DNA from: Candidatus Helicobacter avicola
GTDB lineage: Bacteria; Campylobacterota; Campylobacteria; Campylobacterales; Helicobacteraceae
Assembly: GCA_019112865.1 (NCBI GenBank)
Contig: DXIN01000018.1
Location: 1 to 62,217, forward strand
DNA length: 62,217 bases
Direction: 5' to 3'
Part shown: positions 45,836 through 54,787 of the stretch, piece by piece
Position numbering within the stretch: position 1 is the first letter of the stretch
Layout of the letters: every line of letters starts with the position of its first letter
The notes under the pieces: generated by a model
Seen by the model: the letters and a program-made list of their open reading frames with translations, nothing else
What the model was told of the DNA's origin: nothing
Databases searched by the model: none
Position numbers and translations under genes: made by a program

Positions 45836-46463
45836 TCTTGATGGCACACTTATAGATTCTACCAAAGCTATTTATGCTAGTTTTTGTGAGGCAATGGAAG
45901 CATTTGGGTATCCTAAGCCAAATTTAGATTCAGTAAAAGCAACGATTGGACACACGCTAGAGGATATGTTTCTAGCACACCAGATTCCAGAGGGTAGGGT
46001 AGGGGAATTTGTGCAGAGTTATAGAAATGCCTATCATGCAAAAATGGAGGCAGGCACAACTCTACTTCCAAACGCCGCAGAGGCGATTAGACTAGCAGCT
46101 AGTTTTGCGGATTTGGGCGTGGTAACGACAAAACGTGGAGATTATAGCACGAGGTTGCTACACGCTCTTGGTGTGGGTGAGTATTTTGGCTGTGTGGTAG
46201 GGGTAGAATCTATCTCGCGTCCCAAGCCAGATTCTGAACCAATCCTCAAAGCCCTAGAGAGTTTTTCTAATGCTGCAGTAGCACAAAAATATATGGTGGG
46301 AGATACGACACTTGATTTAGAATCCGCCAAAAGGGCGGGAATATCGGCTGTGGGTGTGTTGTGTGGATATGGCAAAGAGGAGGCATTGCGAGCGTATAAT
46401 GTGCCTATATGTGTCGATGCTTTGGCAGCAGTGCGTGAGATAGAGAGAAGTTTAAGGATTTAA
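45813..46463 (+). CDS. HAD-family hydrolase, phosphoglycolate phosphatase-like
   Basis: 216 residues. Motif [11 protein letters not shown], motif [10 protein letters not shown], motif III region RPKPDSEPI, motif [18 protein letters not shown]. Likely phosphatase for phosphoglycolate or another small phosphate ester. Translationally coupled to the MATE gene. Confidence 0.85.
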   Translation: MQAIILFDLDGTLIDSTKAIYASFCEAMEAFGYPKPNLDSVKATIGHTLEDMFLAHQIPEGRVGEFVQSYRNAYHAKMEAGTTLLPNAAEAIRLAASFADLGVVTTKRGDYSTRLLHALGVGEYFGCVVGVESISRPKPDSEPILKALESFSNAAVAQKYMVGDTTLDLESAKRAGISAVGVLCGYGKEEALRAYNVPICVDALAAVREIERSLRI

Positions 46464-46518
46464 TGGCAGTTTTAGGCTATTGTGCTATGATTGTAAGAAA
46501 AATTTTGGAGTAGAATCT

Positions 46519-47010
46519 ATGACGAAAGAGCCAATGACGGAGTATGGTTACCAAAAGCTTCGCACGGAATTAAAAGATTTGCAAGAAGTGCAACGTCCTG
46601 AAATTATCAAAGAAATTGATATAGCGCGTTCGCACGGAGATCTCAAAGAAAATGCCGAATACCACGCAGCAAGGGAAAAACAAGCATTTATAGAATCACG
46701 CATTGCCGAGATTAGTAGTATGCTTGCCAATGCCCAGGTTATCGATCCTAGCACTTTAGAGCATAAAAAAGTGAGTTTTGGGTCGTGTGTGAAAATCCTT
46801 GATGTTGAGATGGACAAAGAACTAAACTATACGCTTGTGGGTATTCCAGAGAGCGATCCACAAAATGGCTTTATCTCTGTCTCCTCGCCCATAGGTCGTG
46901 CGCTCATAGGTAAAGAAGTGGGCGATGAAATACTTGTCAATCTCCCTAGAGGCGAGAGTGAGTTTGAGATTTTAGAAATCAGCTATAAGCCTCTAAATTT
47001 TAAAAGCTAG
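46519..47010 (+). CDS. greA: Transcription elongation factor GreA
   Basis: 163 residues from ATG 46519; 13 extra codons upstream are rejected. N-terminal coiled coil [15 protein letters not shown] with the acidic tip region [18 protein letters not shown], and C-terminal [16 protein letters not shown]. Stimulates RNA cleavage by stalled polymerase. The order greA-dut-two envelope genes-coaX is as I recall in H. pylori. Confidence 0.95.
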   Translation: MTKEPMTEYGYQKLRTELKDLQEVQRPEIIKEIDIARSHGDLKENAEYHAAREKQAFIESRIAEISSMLANAQVIDPSTLEHKKVSFGSCVKILDVEMDKELNYTLVGIPESDPQNGFISVSSPIGRALIGKEVGDEILVNLPRGESEFEILEISYKPLNFKS

Positions 47011-47018
47011 GGTATTGT

Positions 47019-47468
47019 ATGCGCATTAATATCAAAAAGCTCCACCCAAATGCTATTATTCCACAATATCAGACTGCTTTTAGCGCGGGTTTTGACTTGC
47101 ATAGTCTGGATTCATATATTTTGCGGGCTGGGGAGCGTGCATTAATCCCCACGGGTTTAGCCTTTGAAATAGAATCTCACTATGAGGTGCAGGTGCGTCC
47201 TCGGAGTGGTCTAGCTCTCAAAAATGGTATAAGTGTGCTCAATACTCCCGGCACGATAGATAGTGATTATCGTGGGGAAATCAAAGTTTTGCTCATCAAT
47301 CATTCTAGCGAGGATTTTGTCATAGAATCTGGAGATAGGATTGCCCAAGGTGTGGTGTGCAAGGTATATCAAGCAGAGTTTGAAGAGGTAGAAGTGCTTT
47401 CAGATTCACAACGTGGAGAAGGAGGCTTTGGCTCTAGTGGTGTGAGGGAGAAGGGAAATTATCAATAA
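47019..47468 (+). CDS. dut: dUTP diphosphatase
   Basis: 149 residues. Motifs: AGFDLHSLD (1), RPRSGLALKNGI (2), NTPGTIDSDYRGEI (3), GDRIAQGVV (4), RGEGGFGSSG (5). Trimeric dUTPase; keeps uracil out of DNA and supplies dUMP. Confidence 0.96.
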   Translation: MRINIKKLHPNAIIPQYQTAFSAGFDLHSLDSYILRAGERALIPTGLAFEIESHYEVQVRPRSGLALKNGISVLNTPGTIDSDYRGEIKVLLINHSSEDFVIESGDRIAQGVVCKVYQAEFEEVEVLSDSQRGEGGFGSSGVREKGNYQ

Positions 47469-47489
47469 ATCAATCAATAAAGGATAGAT

Positions 47490-48113
47490 ATGAGCGTTAA
47501 AAATGACTTGACACAAATCAAGAATGAATTTAACAAAGATGGACAGATTTTGGAGAGTGCTTTTAGGTTTGAGATTTTGCTAAGGCGGTATAGAAAATCT
47601 CTTATTGCTCTTTTGGTGCTTGTGATTGCAGGTGTGGTGTATATAGGAGTGAGTGGCTACCTCACACAGCAACGACACACAAGGGCTAATGAGGCATACA
47701 AGGAGATTTTAAAGGGTGAAACCCCAGAACTTTTAGAGAGTTTGAGGCAAAATAGCCCAACGCTTTATGACTTTTATCTCTACACACACAACCCTAGTGA
47801 GGAAACACTCCAAAACCTTATGCGCTCTCAAAACGAACTAATTGCGCAGATTGCCACCTATCAGAGTATCCAGCATACGCTAGATTCTCTATTGGGTGGG
47901 ATAGAATCTGATAAATCGCAAAATATCGCGGAAGTCTTTGCATCTCTACCATCGCTCAAAGATAAGACTTTGCAGCAATGGCTTATTTTGCAAGAAGCTA
48001 CTATTTTGCTCCAAAAAGGACACACACAAGAAGCCAAAGACAAACTTATGCTTTTAGATGAAAACTCACAATTTGCACGCGTTGGCAATAGTTTGCGTCA
48101 TTACCAACGATAG
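47490..48113 (+). CDS. Single-pass membrane protein, YfgM-like by position
   Basis: 207 residues. A membrane helix near 38-58 (SLIALLVLVIAGVVYIGVSGYL) after a short cytoplasmic basic stretch, then a helical periplasmic part with TPR-like LQKGHTQEAKDKLMLLDEN near the end. This layout and its place directly before a BamB-like lipoprotein resemble E. coli YfgM-BamB. No direct family hit can be claimed. Confidence 0.6.
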   Translation: MSVKNDLTQIKNEFNKDGQILESAFRFEILLRRYRKSLIALLVLVIAGVVYIGVSGYLTQQRHTRANEAYKEILKGETPELLESLRQNSPTLYDFYLYTHNPSEETLQNLMRSQNELIAQIATYQSIQHTLDSLLGGIESDKSQNIAEVFASLPSLKDKTLQQWLILQEATILLQKGHTQEAKDKLMLLDENSQFARVGNSLRHYQR

Positions 48114-48121
48114 GTTATGGA

Positions 48122-49147
48122 ATGAAGCGTTCTTGCATTGTCGTATTTGTCGCTGTGGTTGTTGGTGTTTTTGGAGGTTGTAGTCAAAAGAAATATTTTG
48201 AGCCAAAAGATGTGAATCTCCAAGCCGAATTTTCCCACACACTTCCAGCGTCTATTATACACACTTCTAGAGCGGGGGCGTTGCTCAAAAACTATGAGGT
48301 TTTGGATACATCGGGCAAGACAAATATTGAGATTGCAAAAGGGCAGAGATTTTTAGGCAAGGAAGGTGCGTATTATCTCGTGCAAAATGGCTGTGATGCA
48401 CTTTTGCTCATTGATAGTGCTACAAAGACACAAAGCGAGTTAGCATTCAACAAATGCGTTGTGAGTGCAACCATAGCACCACAAACCCACCTATCGCAAT
48501 CAAATATGTTTCTAGCATTAGTGAGCGCAGATAATAGCGTGATTGTGTATGATGTGGCGCACAAGCGCGAGAGATTCTCACAAAAACTTGCTAATATTAC
48601 AGCAATCAATACTCTTGCGGCAGCACCGGTGTTTGTGGATAATAAAATTATTTTTCCTACACTTGATGGCAAAATTGTGATTTTTGATAGGGCGAGCAAT
48701 ACCCTTATGCGTGATATTTTGATTCAAAGTGATAAATTTTTTAACAACATCATCTATCTTGTAGTCAAAAATGACCTTATCATTGCAGCGACTCCCAAGC
48801 GTATAAGCACGATTGTAGGCAATAGTAAGACATTTAATTATGATGGGGATTTTAGGGATTTGCTTCTTTATAAAAACAAAATCTATGTATTGAGCAACGA
48901 TGGCACAATCTTGGAGCTTGATAACACACTCAAACTCTTACGCAAAGCGCATTTTGAGTATGCACGCTTGCATGGCATAGTGATACAAAACAATACTCTC
49001 TACACATTGGAGAGCCATAAATACCTCATAGAGCTTAGTTTGGAGAATTTTTTGCCAGTGATTTATAAAGTCGCTCTCCCAAGCAAGAAATCTATTTTTT
49101 ACACACACGATAGTTTGTTTTATGATAAATTTTACAAGAGGTTTTGA
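48122..49147 (+). CDS. Beta-propeller lipoprotein, BamB-like
   Basis: 341 residues. Lipobox VFGGCS near residue 20. Repeated strands typical of PQQ/quinoprotein-like propellers: NSVIVYDVAHKRERFSQKL, APVFVDNKIIFPTLDGKIVIFDRASN, LLLYKNKIYVLSNDGTILELD. BamB helps outer-membrane protein assembly; whether this protein does so is inferred from architecture and neighbour. Stop overlaps the coaX start. Confidence 0.65.
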   Translation: MKRSCIVVFVAVVVGVFGGCSQKKYFEPKDVNLQAEFSHTLPASIIHTSRAGALLKNYEVLDTSGKTNIEIAKGQRFLGKEGAYYLVQNGCDALLLIDSATKTQSELAFNKCVVSATIAPQTHLSQSNMFLALVSADNSVIVYDVAHKRERFSQKLANITAINTLAAAPVFVDNKIIFPTLDGKIVIFDRASNTLMRDILIQSDKFFNNIIYLVVKNDLIIAATPKRISTIVGNSKTFNYDGDFRDLLLYKNKIYVLSNDGTILELDNTLKLLRKAHFEYARLHGIVIQNNTLYTLESHKYLIELSLENFLPVIYKVALPSKKSIFYTHDSLFYDKFYKRF

Positions 49148-49797
49148 TGGTATTTTGTGATATAGGCAATACATTTTTGCATTTTTTTTACAAGGGGAGA
49201 ATCTGGAAAGAGCGTCCAAATGAAATCTCACCCAAGAGACAAGATGTTGAAATTTTTTACATCAGTGTCAATCCAAAATCAGAAAAAAAACTTCTTGCCT
49301 CTCACGATGTGTGTGTGAATCTTGCACCATATTTCAGGCTTAATACTGCTTATCGTGGTATGGGGATTGATAGAGTAGCAGCGTGTGTGGGTGTGGGAGA
49401 TGGGATCATAGTCGATGCTGGGAGTGCTATCACGGTGGATATTATGCAGCATGGCGTGCATCTAGGAGGCTATATCTTGCCCGGTCTAGGAGCCTTTAAG
49501 CAGCTTTATAGAAATATTGCGCCGGTGTTGGCTAGGGACTTTGATCTCGCGGTGGATATAGATAGACTTCCACAAAACACCAAATCAGCCCTTAGCTATG
49601 GTGCTATCAAGAGTATTTTGCTTATGATTGATGATAGTGCAAAGGGTAAGCAAATCATATTTACGGGTGGTGATGGGAAGTTTTTTAGTAGATTTTTATC
49701 CCAAGAGCATAATTGCGTATTTGATGAAACGGTTGTATTTAAGGGTATGCAACAGGCATATAGCAATTATCTTTTGGCACATAAAGGGAGAGTATGA
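49147..49797 (+). CDS. coaX: Type III pantothenate kinase
   Basis: 216 residues from ATG 49147 overlapping the upstream TGA. Seen: VFCDIGNTFLHFF, YRGMGIDRVAACVGVGDG, IIVDAGSAITVDIM, GGYILPGLGAFKQLY, IFTGGDGKFFSRF. ASKHA-fold enzyme for the first step of coenzyme A synthesis. Confidence 0.93.
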   Translation: MVFCDIGNTFLHFFYKGRIWKERPNEISPKRQDVEIFYISVNPKSEKKLLASHDVCVNLAPYFRLNTAYRGMGIDRVAACVGVGDGIIVDAGSAITVDIMQHGVHLGGYILPGLGAFKQLYRNIAPVLARDFDLAVDIDRLPQNTKSALSYGAIKSILLMIDDSAKGKQIIFTGGDGKFFSRFLSQEHNCVFDETVVFKGMQQAYSNYLLAHKGRV

Positions 49798-50411
49798 TAA
49801 CGATTGCATTACCAAAGGGACGTATCGCTAAAGAAAGCCTAGAACTTTTTTCGAAAGTGTTTGGGGAGGATTTTGCATTTGAGGATAGGAAGCTGATTTT
49901 GGAGCAGGGGGAGTTTAGGTTTTTGCTTGTGCGAAGTCAAGATGTGCTAACTTATGTGCATTATCAGGCTGCAGATGTAGGAGTCGTGGGACTTGATGTG
50001 ATTGAGGAATACCAGCTCAACGATGCCATAAAGCTTCTAAACCTTCATATTGGCAAATGCAAGGTCGTGATAGGGTCAGAGATGGGCAAAGAGATAGACT
50101 ACCAAAAACCACAAATAAAAATTGCCACCAAAATGCCCACAATCACTTATAAACACTTTTCTAAAAAAGCTATTCCTATTGAGATTATTAAGCTTTATGG
50201 AAGCATTGAGCTAGCGCCTCTTGTGGGGCTGTGTGATGGGATTGTGGATATAGTAGAAACGGGCACGACAATGCAGCAAAACAATCTTAAAATTGATGAG
50301 GTGATTATGGAATCTTCAGCTTATCTTATCGCTAATGCCCTAAGTTTTTATCAAAAACACAAAGAAATTTTGGATTTGACAAGAAAAATTGGTGCGGTTA
50401 TAAGGCGATGA
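49794..50411 (+). CDS. hisG: ATP phosphoribosyltransferase, short form
   Basis: 205 residues: ITIALPKGRIAKESLELF, LVRSQDVLTYVHYQAADVGVVGLD, ELAPLVGLCDGIVDIVETGTTMQ. First step of histidine synthesis. The short HisG lacks the C-terminal regulatory domain and needs HisZ, not present here. Overlaps coaX by four bases. Confidence 0.93.
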   Translation: MITIALPKGRIAKESLELFSKVFGEDFAFEDRKLILEQGEFRFLLVRSQDVLTYVHYQAADVGVVGLDVIEEYQLNDAIKLLNLHIGKCKVVIGSEMGKEIDYQKPQIKIATKMPTITYKHFSKKAIPIEIIKLYGSIELAPLVGLCDGIVDIVETGTTMQQNNLKIDEVIMESSAYLIANALSFYQKHKEILDLTRKIGAVIRR

Positions 50412-50414
50412 GAT

Positions 50415-50735
50415 ATGAGATATATTGTGCTTATATGGCAGCTCTTTATGGGAGTAGGGCTTGCTGAATGGATAATGTTTAGCGATGGGATTGACACCTA
50501 TATCTACAACAATCAAAGCGGCGAGATTTTTATCCGTCATCATTTGGGGAAACAAAACTATGAAGATGTGTTTGTCAAAATGCCGCGTGGGGTGTTGCCC
50601 AATGAGCTCAAATCTCCCCAAAAATCCCCAAACCAAAATCCACCCCCAAATCCCACTGATGAGAATCTTGAACAGCGCAAACTTGATGCGCTCAAAAAAT
50701 CTCAAGAGGTCCTAAACAATGCGCTTGAATTTTAG
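50415..50735 (+). CDS. Small exported protein of unknown function
   Basis: 106 residues. Short signal-like start MRYIVLIWQLFMGVGLAEW; then a beta-like stretch, a Pro/Asn-rich linker (SPNQNPPPNPTDEN) and a short charged helix. Three bases after hisG; overlaps the start of the outer-membrane barrel gene by 17 bases, suggesting co-translation. Family unknown. Confidence 0.55.
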   Translation: MRYIVLIWQLFMGVGLAEWIMFSDGIDTYIYNNQSGEIFIRHHLGKQNYEDVFVKMPRGVLPNELKSPQKSPNQNPPPNPTDENLEQRKLDALKKSQEVLNNALEF

Positions 50736-51651
50736 AATCTTTGTGTGTGCTTGTGTCTGTGTGCTTGCTCATGCACAAGGGAGTGCCTCCCAAATCTTGC
50801 AAGATTCTGTGATGATGCATTGGGGGTCTGCAGAGACAAATTTCCGCCTCAATGGAGATTCTCCGGGATACAATTCTGATGTGTGGGCAAATCTCATTGT
50901 CGGTAGTGCGAGTTTTACTTCTTTATCGCAAAGTCTTTTTGGATTTCATAGTGGGATTGATACAAAGGTCGCCAAACACCTGCTTTTGGGCATTGGGTTT
51001 GGCTATGTGCGTGGGAGTGATGATGTGAGAAAGGCTACCTACAACAACACACATCAGCTTCTTGGCAGTCTTTATGGGAGAGTGTTTGGCGCACATAATG
51101 AGCTGGATTTTGTCGTGTATGGTAATATGATGTTTAAGGAGATGATGGATTCATCACAAAGTATCCAAACCAATGTAAATCCCTATGCAATCGGTGGCAA
51201 GACATCGTATGGCTATGTGTTTAGATTTGCTCGAGCTTCTTTTAAGCCTACAATATCGTATAACGCATATTACTCCCAGCAACCGAGCTTTTTATACAAT
51301 ACCACTTCTATAAATGCCCAAGGGCTTTTTTATCAGACATTAGAGCTTGGGCTAGAGTATAGAGTGAGGAGTGTGAGTGGGAGCTATGTGTATATCAAGC
51401 CTTCTTATGAGTTTTTGCTCTCATCACATCACAATGTCTATGCGCTAGATTCTGTGTCATCTTGGAGTGATTTTACTGCACCGCGAGGATTTGTGAATGT
51501 ATTTGTAGGTGGCGAGATTGCGTATAGTGAGGCGATGGCTTTTTCACTCAATGCCTCCTACAAGCAAGCCATAGGTGCGAGAGATAGCCAGCTTGGAAGT
51601 ATTGATATGAGTATGTTTAACTTTTGGTGTGGTGTGCGATTTGGGTTTTAA
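50719..51651 (+). CDS. Outer-membrane beta-barrel protein, autotransporter-barrel-like
   Basis: 310 residues; signal peptide about 1-20 (FVCACVCVLAHAQ). Alternating strands rich in aromatic residues (SGIDTKVAKHLLLGIGFGYV, GGKTSYGYVFRF, MFNFWCGVRFGF) end in a terminal Phe, the barrel-assembly signal. Resembles the translocator barrel of autotransporters without a long passenger domain. Last 35 bases overlap the convergent glycosyltransferase. Confidence 0.75.
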   Translation: MRLNFRIFVCACVCVLAHAQGSASQILQDSVMMHWGSAETNFRLNGDSPGYNSDVWANLIVGSASFTSLSQSLFGFHSGIDTKVAKHLLLGIGFGYVRGSDDVRKATYNNTHQLLGSLYGRVFGAHNELDFVVYGNMMFKEMMDSSQSIQTNVNPYAIGGKTSYGYVFRFARASFKPTISYNAYYSQQPSFLYNTTSINAQGLFYQTLELGLEYRVRSVSGSYVYIKPSYEFLLSSHHNVYALDSVSSWSDFTAPRGFVNVFVGGEIAYSEAMAFSLNASYKQAIGARDSQLGSIDMSMFNFWCGVRFGF

Positions 51652-52567
51652 GTTTTTTAGAGATAGTTTTTAGTTTGCGTTTTATCCTTGCTATTAGCGG
51701 GAGTTTTAGGCTTTTGTTGAATGCATAGATTCTCTGTAGTGCGAGCGTGGGGACTTTGATTTCTTGTGGATAAGCAATGGGAAATTTTGTGTTTATGGTT
51801 TTTGAGTTAAAGACTTCTTCGGAGCTACTGCAGTGTATTCCACTACCATCTAAGCCGATTTGGTGGATATATGAGGTGCTAGGGGTGAGGCTTATGGCTT
51901 TGTGCTTGTAAGCAAGGCAGTAAAAAAAGATAGCCCAAGTTTTTATCTTGCCGCTTTTGTTGAGGAGTATTTGTTGCCACGCATTGTAGGAGTTGTTGAG
52001 ATTGATGTCTCTAATCTCTTGCTTGCTAAAGTTATCGATAAAGTATTGTGTGTCGCGTCTAAAATGCTGCCACCTATCGCGCCAAGTGCCCCAACCCCAA
52101 GGATCAGGAAAATACCAAAAATAACAATCCCCTAAGCCTTGTGGATCTATGGGGTGCGTGTGTGCATTGATTGCCCAGACATTGCTTTGTCGCTCATAGC
52201 GTGAGAGGGCGTCATTCATATAGTCTAAAAACACAGGCGATACGAGTATATCATCTTCTAAGACGATGATTTTGCCATATTGCTCGATGATGTGTGTAAC
52301 ACCATCGATGATAGAATCTGCCAAGCCAAAGTTGCGCTCTCGCTCGAATATAGTGATACTTTGGAATGCCTGTGTATATCGTGTCTTGAAAGCACGGAGG
52401 TATTGCCTCGTGCGAGTAACTTTGTGCCTAGCTTTAGAATCTTTTGGCGCATCAGAATAAATAAACAAATCGCTTTGTTGTGTTAGGGCATTTCGCATAA
52501 GGCTTTTGAGGGTTCTTGCGGTGTGTGTCGGTCTATTGTAAGTAAATAAGACAATGGGTGCTAGCAT
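51617..52567 (-). CDS. GT2-like glycosyltransferase
   Basis: 316 residues. PIVLFTYNRPTHTARTLKSL at the start, then KIIVLEDDILVSPVFLDYM with the acidic metal site, YFPDPWGWGTWRDRW and a basic C-terminus (LIARIKRKLKTISKKLK) likely to lie on the membrane. Last gene of the second glycan operon; starts one base after the upstream stop. Sugar unknown. Confidence 0.8.
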   Translation of the reverse strand: MLAPIVLFTYNRPTHTARTLKSLMRNALTQQSDLFIYSDAPKDSKARHKVTRTRQYLRAFKTRYTQAFQSITIFERERNFGLADSIIDGVTHIIEQYGKIIVLEDDILVSPVFLDYMNDALSRYERQSNVWAINAHTHPIDPQGLGDCYFWYFPDPWGWGTWRDRWQHFRRDTQYFIDNFSKQEIRDINLNNSYNAWQQILLNKSGKIKTWAIFFYCLAYKHKAISLTPSTSYIHQIGLDGSGIHCSSSEEVFNSKTINTKFPIAYPQEIKVPTLALQRIYAFNKSLKLPLIARIKRKLKTISKKLKTQIAHHTKS

Positions 52568-53707
52568 TTACTTCCTTTTTTGAGTTTTTTTAAGAATCTG
52601 TTTTATCCTCCATAAGCCGTAAAAAAGCCTTGGGGCATAGCAGGCTAAAATCACTTTGGGCGCGCACAGAGATCGCAAAAGACTTCTGGCATTGTTTGGG
52701 TCGATTTTTTCGCGCATTATAGGGATAGCAATAAGCGTGGCTGATGAGAGGATTTCTCTAAGCCCTCTGTAGAGCTCTTGGAGTATATTTGCTTGAGAAG
52801 TTGGTAGGGTTTGATAGATTTGGGCGAAATGGAGGAGTTCGCTTGCCATACGCAAAGATGAGTAATGCGTGTGGTAGAGGTAGGCATTGTAGGGGGATTT
52901 GAATAATTTGGCTAGGGGTTGTTGGTATTTTGGCAATGATGAAATATCTGTATTATCCTCCCTAAAACGCATTGTTGAGTTTTCTCTCTCAAAGACTACA
53001 TAGAGCATTTCTGGTATGTAGGCGACTTTTTTGACAAGGGCAAAAAACACAAAATAACTTAGCACATCTTCAAAGATCACCCCCTCTAAAAATCTTGCAT
53101 AAGGGTTGTAAAAAAGCTTTATGTCATAGAGGCTATTGCACACAAACCCCGCCACTCCTCTTTTGCGTTTGGCAAAAAATGTCGCAACCTCCATAGGTGT
53201 GTAGCAGTGTGCGTCCTCTAGGGCTAGGAATTTTTTGAAAAACATTTGGTTGCGTATTTGTCCAGATTCATTGATACAATACCAATCGTGTATGAGGACA
53301 TCGACTTGGTAGGTTTGTATGGATTTGAGGCATATCTCTAGGCATTCTTTAGTGATACTATCATCAGAATCTACAAATTTTATGTATTGGCATTGTGGGA
53401 TAGATTCAAAATGCGTGTAAATTGTGATATTTGGGAGAAAAAGTGTGTTTATAGCCCCTTTGTGTGTAAAAAATTTTAGCGCGGCGTTGCGAACGCTGGC
53501 TTGTCCAGCGTTCGCAACGCTATCAAGCACCACGATTCTTTTATCAAGCCCATAGTATGTAAAGCAAATATCACGACTACAATCCGTGCTTGCGTCATTG
53601 ACAAGGACAATCACAAAATCTTGGTAACTTTGAGCGAGGATAGAATCTAAGCATTTTGCTAGATACTTTTCTACATTATACACAGGGACTATGAGACCTA
53701 TGCGCAT
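52568..53707 (-). CDS. GT2 family glycosyltransferase with internal hairpin
   Basis: 379 residues. IGLIVPVYNVEKYLAKCLDS, VILVNDASTDCSRDIC, IKFVDSDDSITKECLEI (DxD) are clear GT2 motifs. The conserved NAGQASVRNAALKFF region contains a perfect 16-bp hairpin in the DNA (53484-53520). A 10-G tract precedes the start by about 100 bases; in its 9- or 12-G phase a small upstream ORF would overlap this gene's start. Confidence 0.85.
   Translation of the reverse strand: MRIGLIVPVYNVEKYLAKCLDSILAQSYQDFVIVLVNDASTDCSRDICFTYYGLDKRIVVLDSVANAGQASVRNAALKFFTHKGAINTLFLPNITIYTHFESIPQCQYIKFVDSDDSITKECLEICLKSIQTYQVDVLIHDWYCINESGQIRNQMFFKKFLALEDAHCYTPMEVATFFAKRKRGVAGFVCNSLYDIKLFYNPYARFLEGVIFEDVLSYFVFFALVKKVAYIPEMLYVVFERENSTMRFREDNTDISSLPKYQQPLAKLFKSPYNAYLYHTHYSSLRMASELLHFAQIYQTLPTSQANILQELYRGLREILSSATLIAIPIMREKIDPNNARSLLRSLCAPKVILACYAPRLFYGLWRIKQILKKTQKRK
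53484..53520 (-). repeat. Perfect 16-bp hairpin inside the GT2 coding sequence
   Basis: Arms GCGTTGCGAACGCTGG (53484-53499) and CCAGCGTTCGCAACGC (53505-53520) are exact reverse complements around a 5-base loop. In the transcript direction a T6 run follows within about ten bases, giving the look of an intragenic intrinsic terminator. It codes for part of the conserved GT2 N-x-G...R-N motif. Confidence 0.75.
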
Positions 53708-53797
53708 TGATAAGCCTCTATGGAGAGATGAGAAATACTATAAATTCGTGTAAGGGAAGTGTGTGGGTTGGCAGGAGGGGTGAGGAGGGCGACTACT

Positions 53798-53929
53798 CTA
53801 TCTTCTGCCCCCCCCCCTAGTGGATACTATGCGTTTAGTATTTTTAATAAAAGTAGTATCCATACCAAAGACTTGCGATTGTAGCTTATAAGGTAGGATA
53901 TGTGTTGTTTTTGGATAGATAAGAATCAT
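53798..53929 (-). CDS. Small ORF ending at poly-G tract, possible phase-switched leader
   Basis: ATG 53929 follows AGAGG at good spacing and opens a frame of 43 codons (MILIYPKTTHILPYKLQSQV...) that meets the 10-G tract and stops at 53798. With 9 or 12 G the frame continues to 53698, overlapping the start of the GT2 gene at 53707. No family recognised. It could be a translated leader gating the downstream gene, or the decayed 3' part of a lost gene. The rest of the gap 53708-53961 holds nothing else I can identify. Confidence 0.4.
   Translation of the reverse strand: MILIYPKTTHILPYKLQSQVFGMDTTFIKNTKRIVSTRGGGRR
53808..53817 (-). repeat. Poly-G tract, 10 G (coding strand), phase-variable
   Basis: Ten G on the minus strand in the context CCACTA-G10-CAGAAG, inside the small ORF upstream of the GT2 gene. 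Confidence 0.9.
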
Positions 53930-53961
53930 CACAAGCCTCTTTTTTGTTTGGCGTTATTGTA

Positions 53962-54774
53962 TCATATTTTGCCCTCCTTTGCGGTGCGTAATCGGAAGTA
54001 AAACCCACAAAAATGTATGTCTATGTCTCTATGAAATGGTAAGGTAATACTATCAAAGGGATCGTCCCACATATCGACTAGCTCATAGCCTAAATTAATA
54101 AAGTGCTGTATAAATTCGGCTTTGTTAAAAATATGATAGGGAGTAAAGAAGCTATTATGCACATTTTGCAAGCTTACAAATGTGGGCTTAGTGGTTTGCA
54201 TAGGAAGTCGCGTAAGCAAAACATACTCTTGCCCCCCCCCTAGCAGATTTTTTAACATTCCTAAAAGATCTTCTATATACTGAAAAGCACCAGAGGATAC
54301 CAAGATATTGCATTGATGTGAAGCGGATATGTCGGAGGTAAAGAAGAGATTTTTGCCCTTTATTTCCTCTTTTAATACCTCATTTGCTACCTCTACCTTG
54401 TGCGGTAGCTCACAAACTATCCATTGTGGGTTTGTGTGCGTAGCAGCGGCATAGTGGAAATAATGTCCCCCATATCCTCCGCCAAAGTCAAACACGCGAT
54501 AGTGTTGGTTTTTGCTTAGTAATGTATGTAACCAAAAAAAGAATGGATACTCCATATTTGTGATTTGTGTCGTGAAAATGCTTTGTGTGTTTTTCTCCAC
54601 TATCTCATCACTATATGTTTGGCTTTTGCGATTTGGCGAACTCGCTTGAGCCTCTTTAAAATCCCTAAATATACCTCGATAAGCAATATAAGCCTTTGGA
54701 AAGCAGTAATAGCTCCTGATGTCTTTGAGCAGATTCACAAAATTTTTTAGAATCTTGATAATGATTTGTTGCAT
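53962..54774 (-). CDS. TIGR04325-type methyltransferase, paralog 1
   Basis: About 270 residues from ATG 54774 (AAGGAG upstream). N-terminal basic amphipathic segment (IIIKILKNFVNLLKDIR), then YPFFFWLHTLL, SAM-binding VFDFGGGYGGHYFHY, WIVCELPHKVEVANE, LVSSGAFQYIEDLLGML and the end DDPFDSITLPFHRDIDIHFC. Predicted O- or N-methyltransferase acting on a surface sugar. A 9-G tract (54240-54232) in LLGGGQ lies mid-gene and is in frame. Close in sequence to the neighbour at 54788: a tandem duplication. Confidence 0.8.
   Translation of the reverse strand: MQQIIIKILKNFVNLLKDIRSYYCFPKAYIAYRGIFRDFKEAQASSPNRKSQTYSDEIVEKNTQSIFTTQITNMEYPFFFWLHTLLSKNQHYRVFDFGGGYGGHYFHYAAATHTNPQWIVCELPHKVEVANEVLKEEIKGKNLFFTSDISASHQCNILVSSGAFQYIEDLLGMLKNLLGGGQEYVLLTRLPMQTTKPTFVSLQNVHNSFFTPYHIFNKAEFIQHFINLGYELVDMWDDPFDSITLPFHRDIDIHFCGFYFRLRTAKEGKI
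54232..54240 (-). repeat. Poly-G tract, 9 G (coding strand), phase-variable
   Basis: Nine G, context CTGCTA-G9-CAAGAG, inside methyltransferase paralog 1. In frame now; other lengths would truncate the enzyme after its SAM-binding part. Confidence 0.9.
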
Positions 54775-54787
54775 AAGCACTCCTTGT

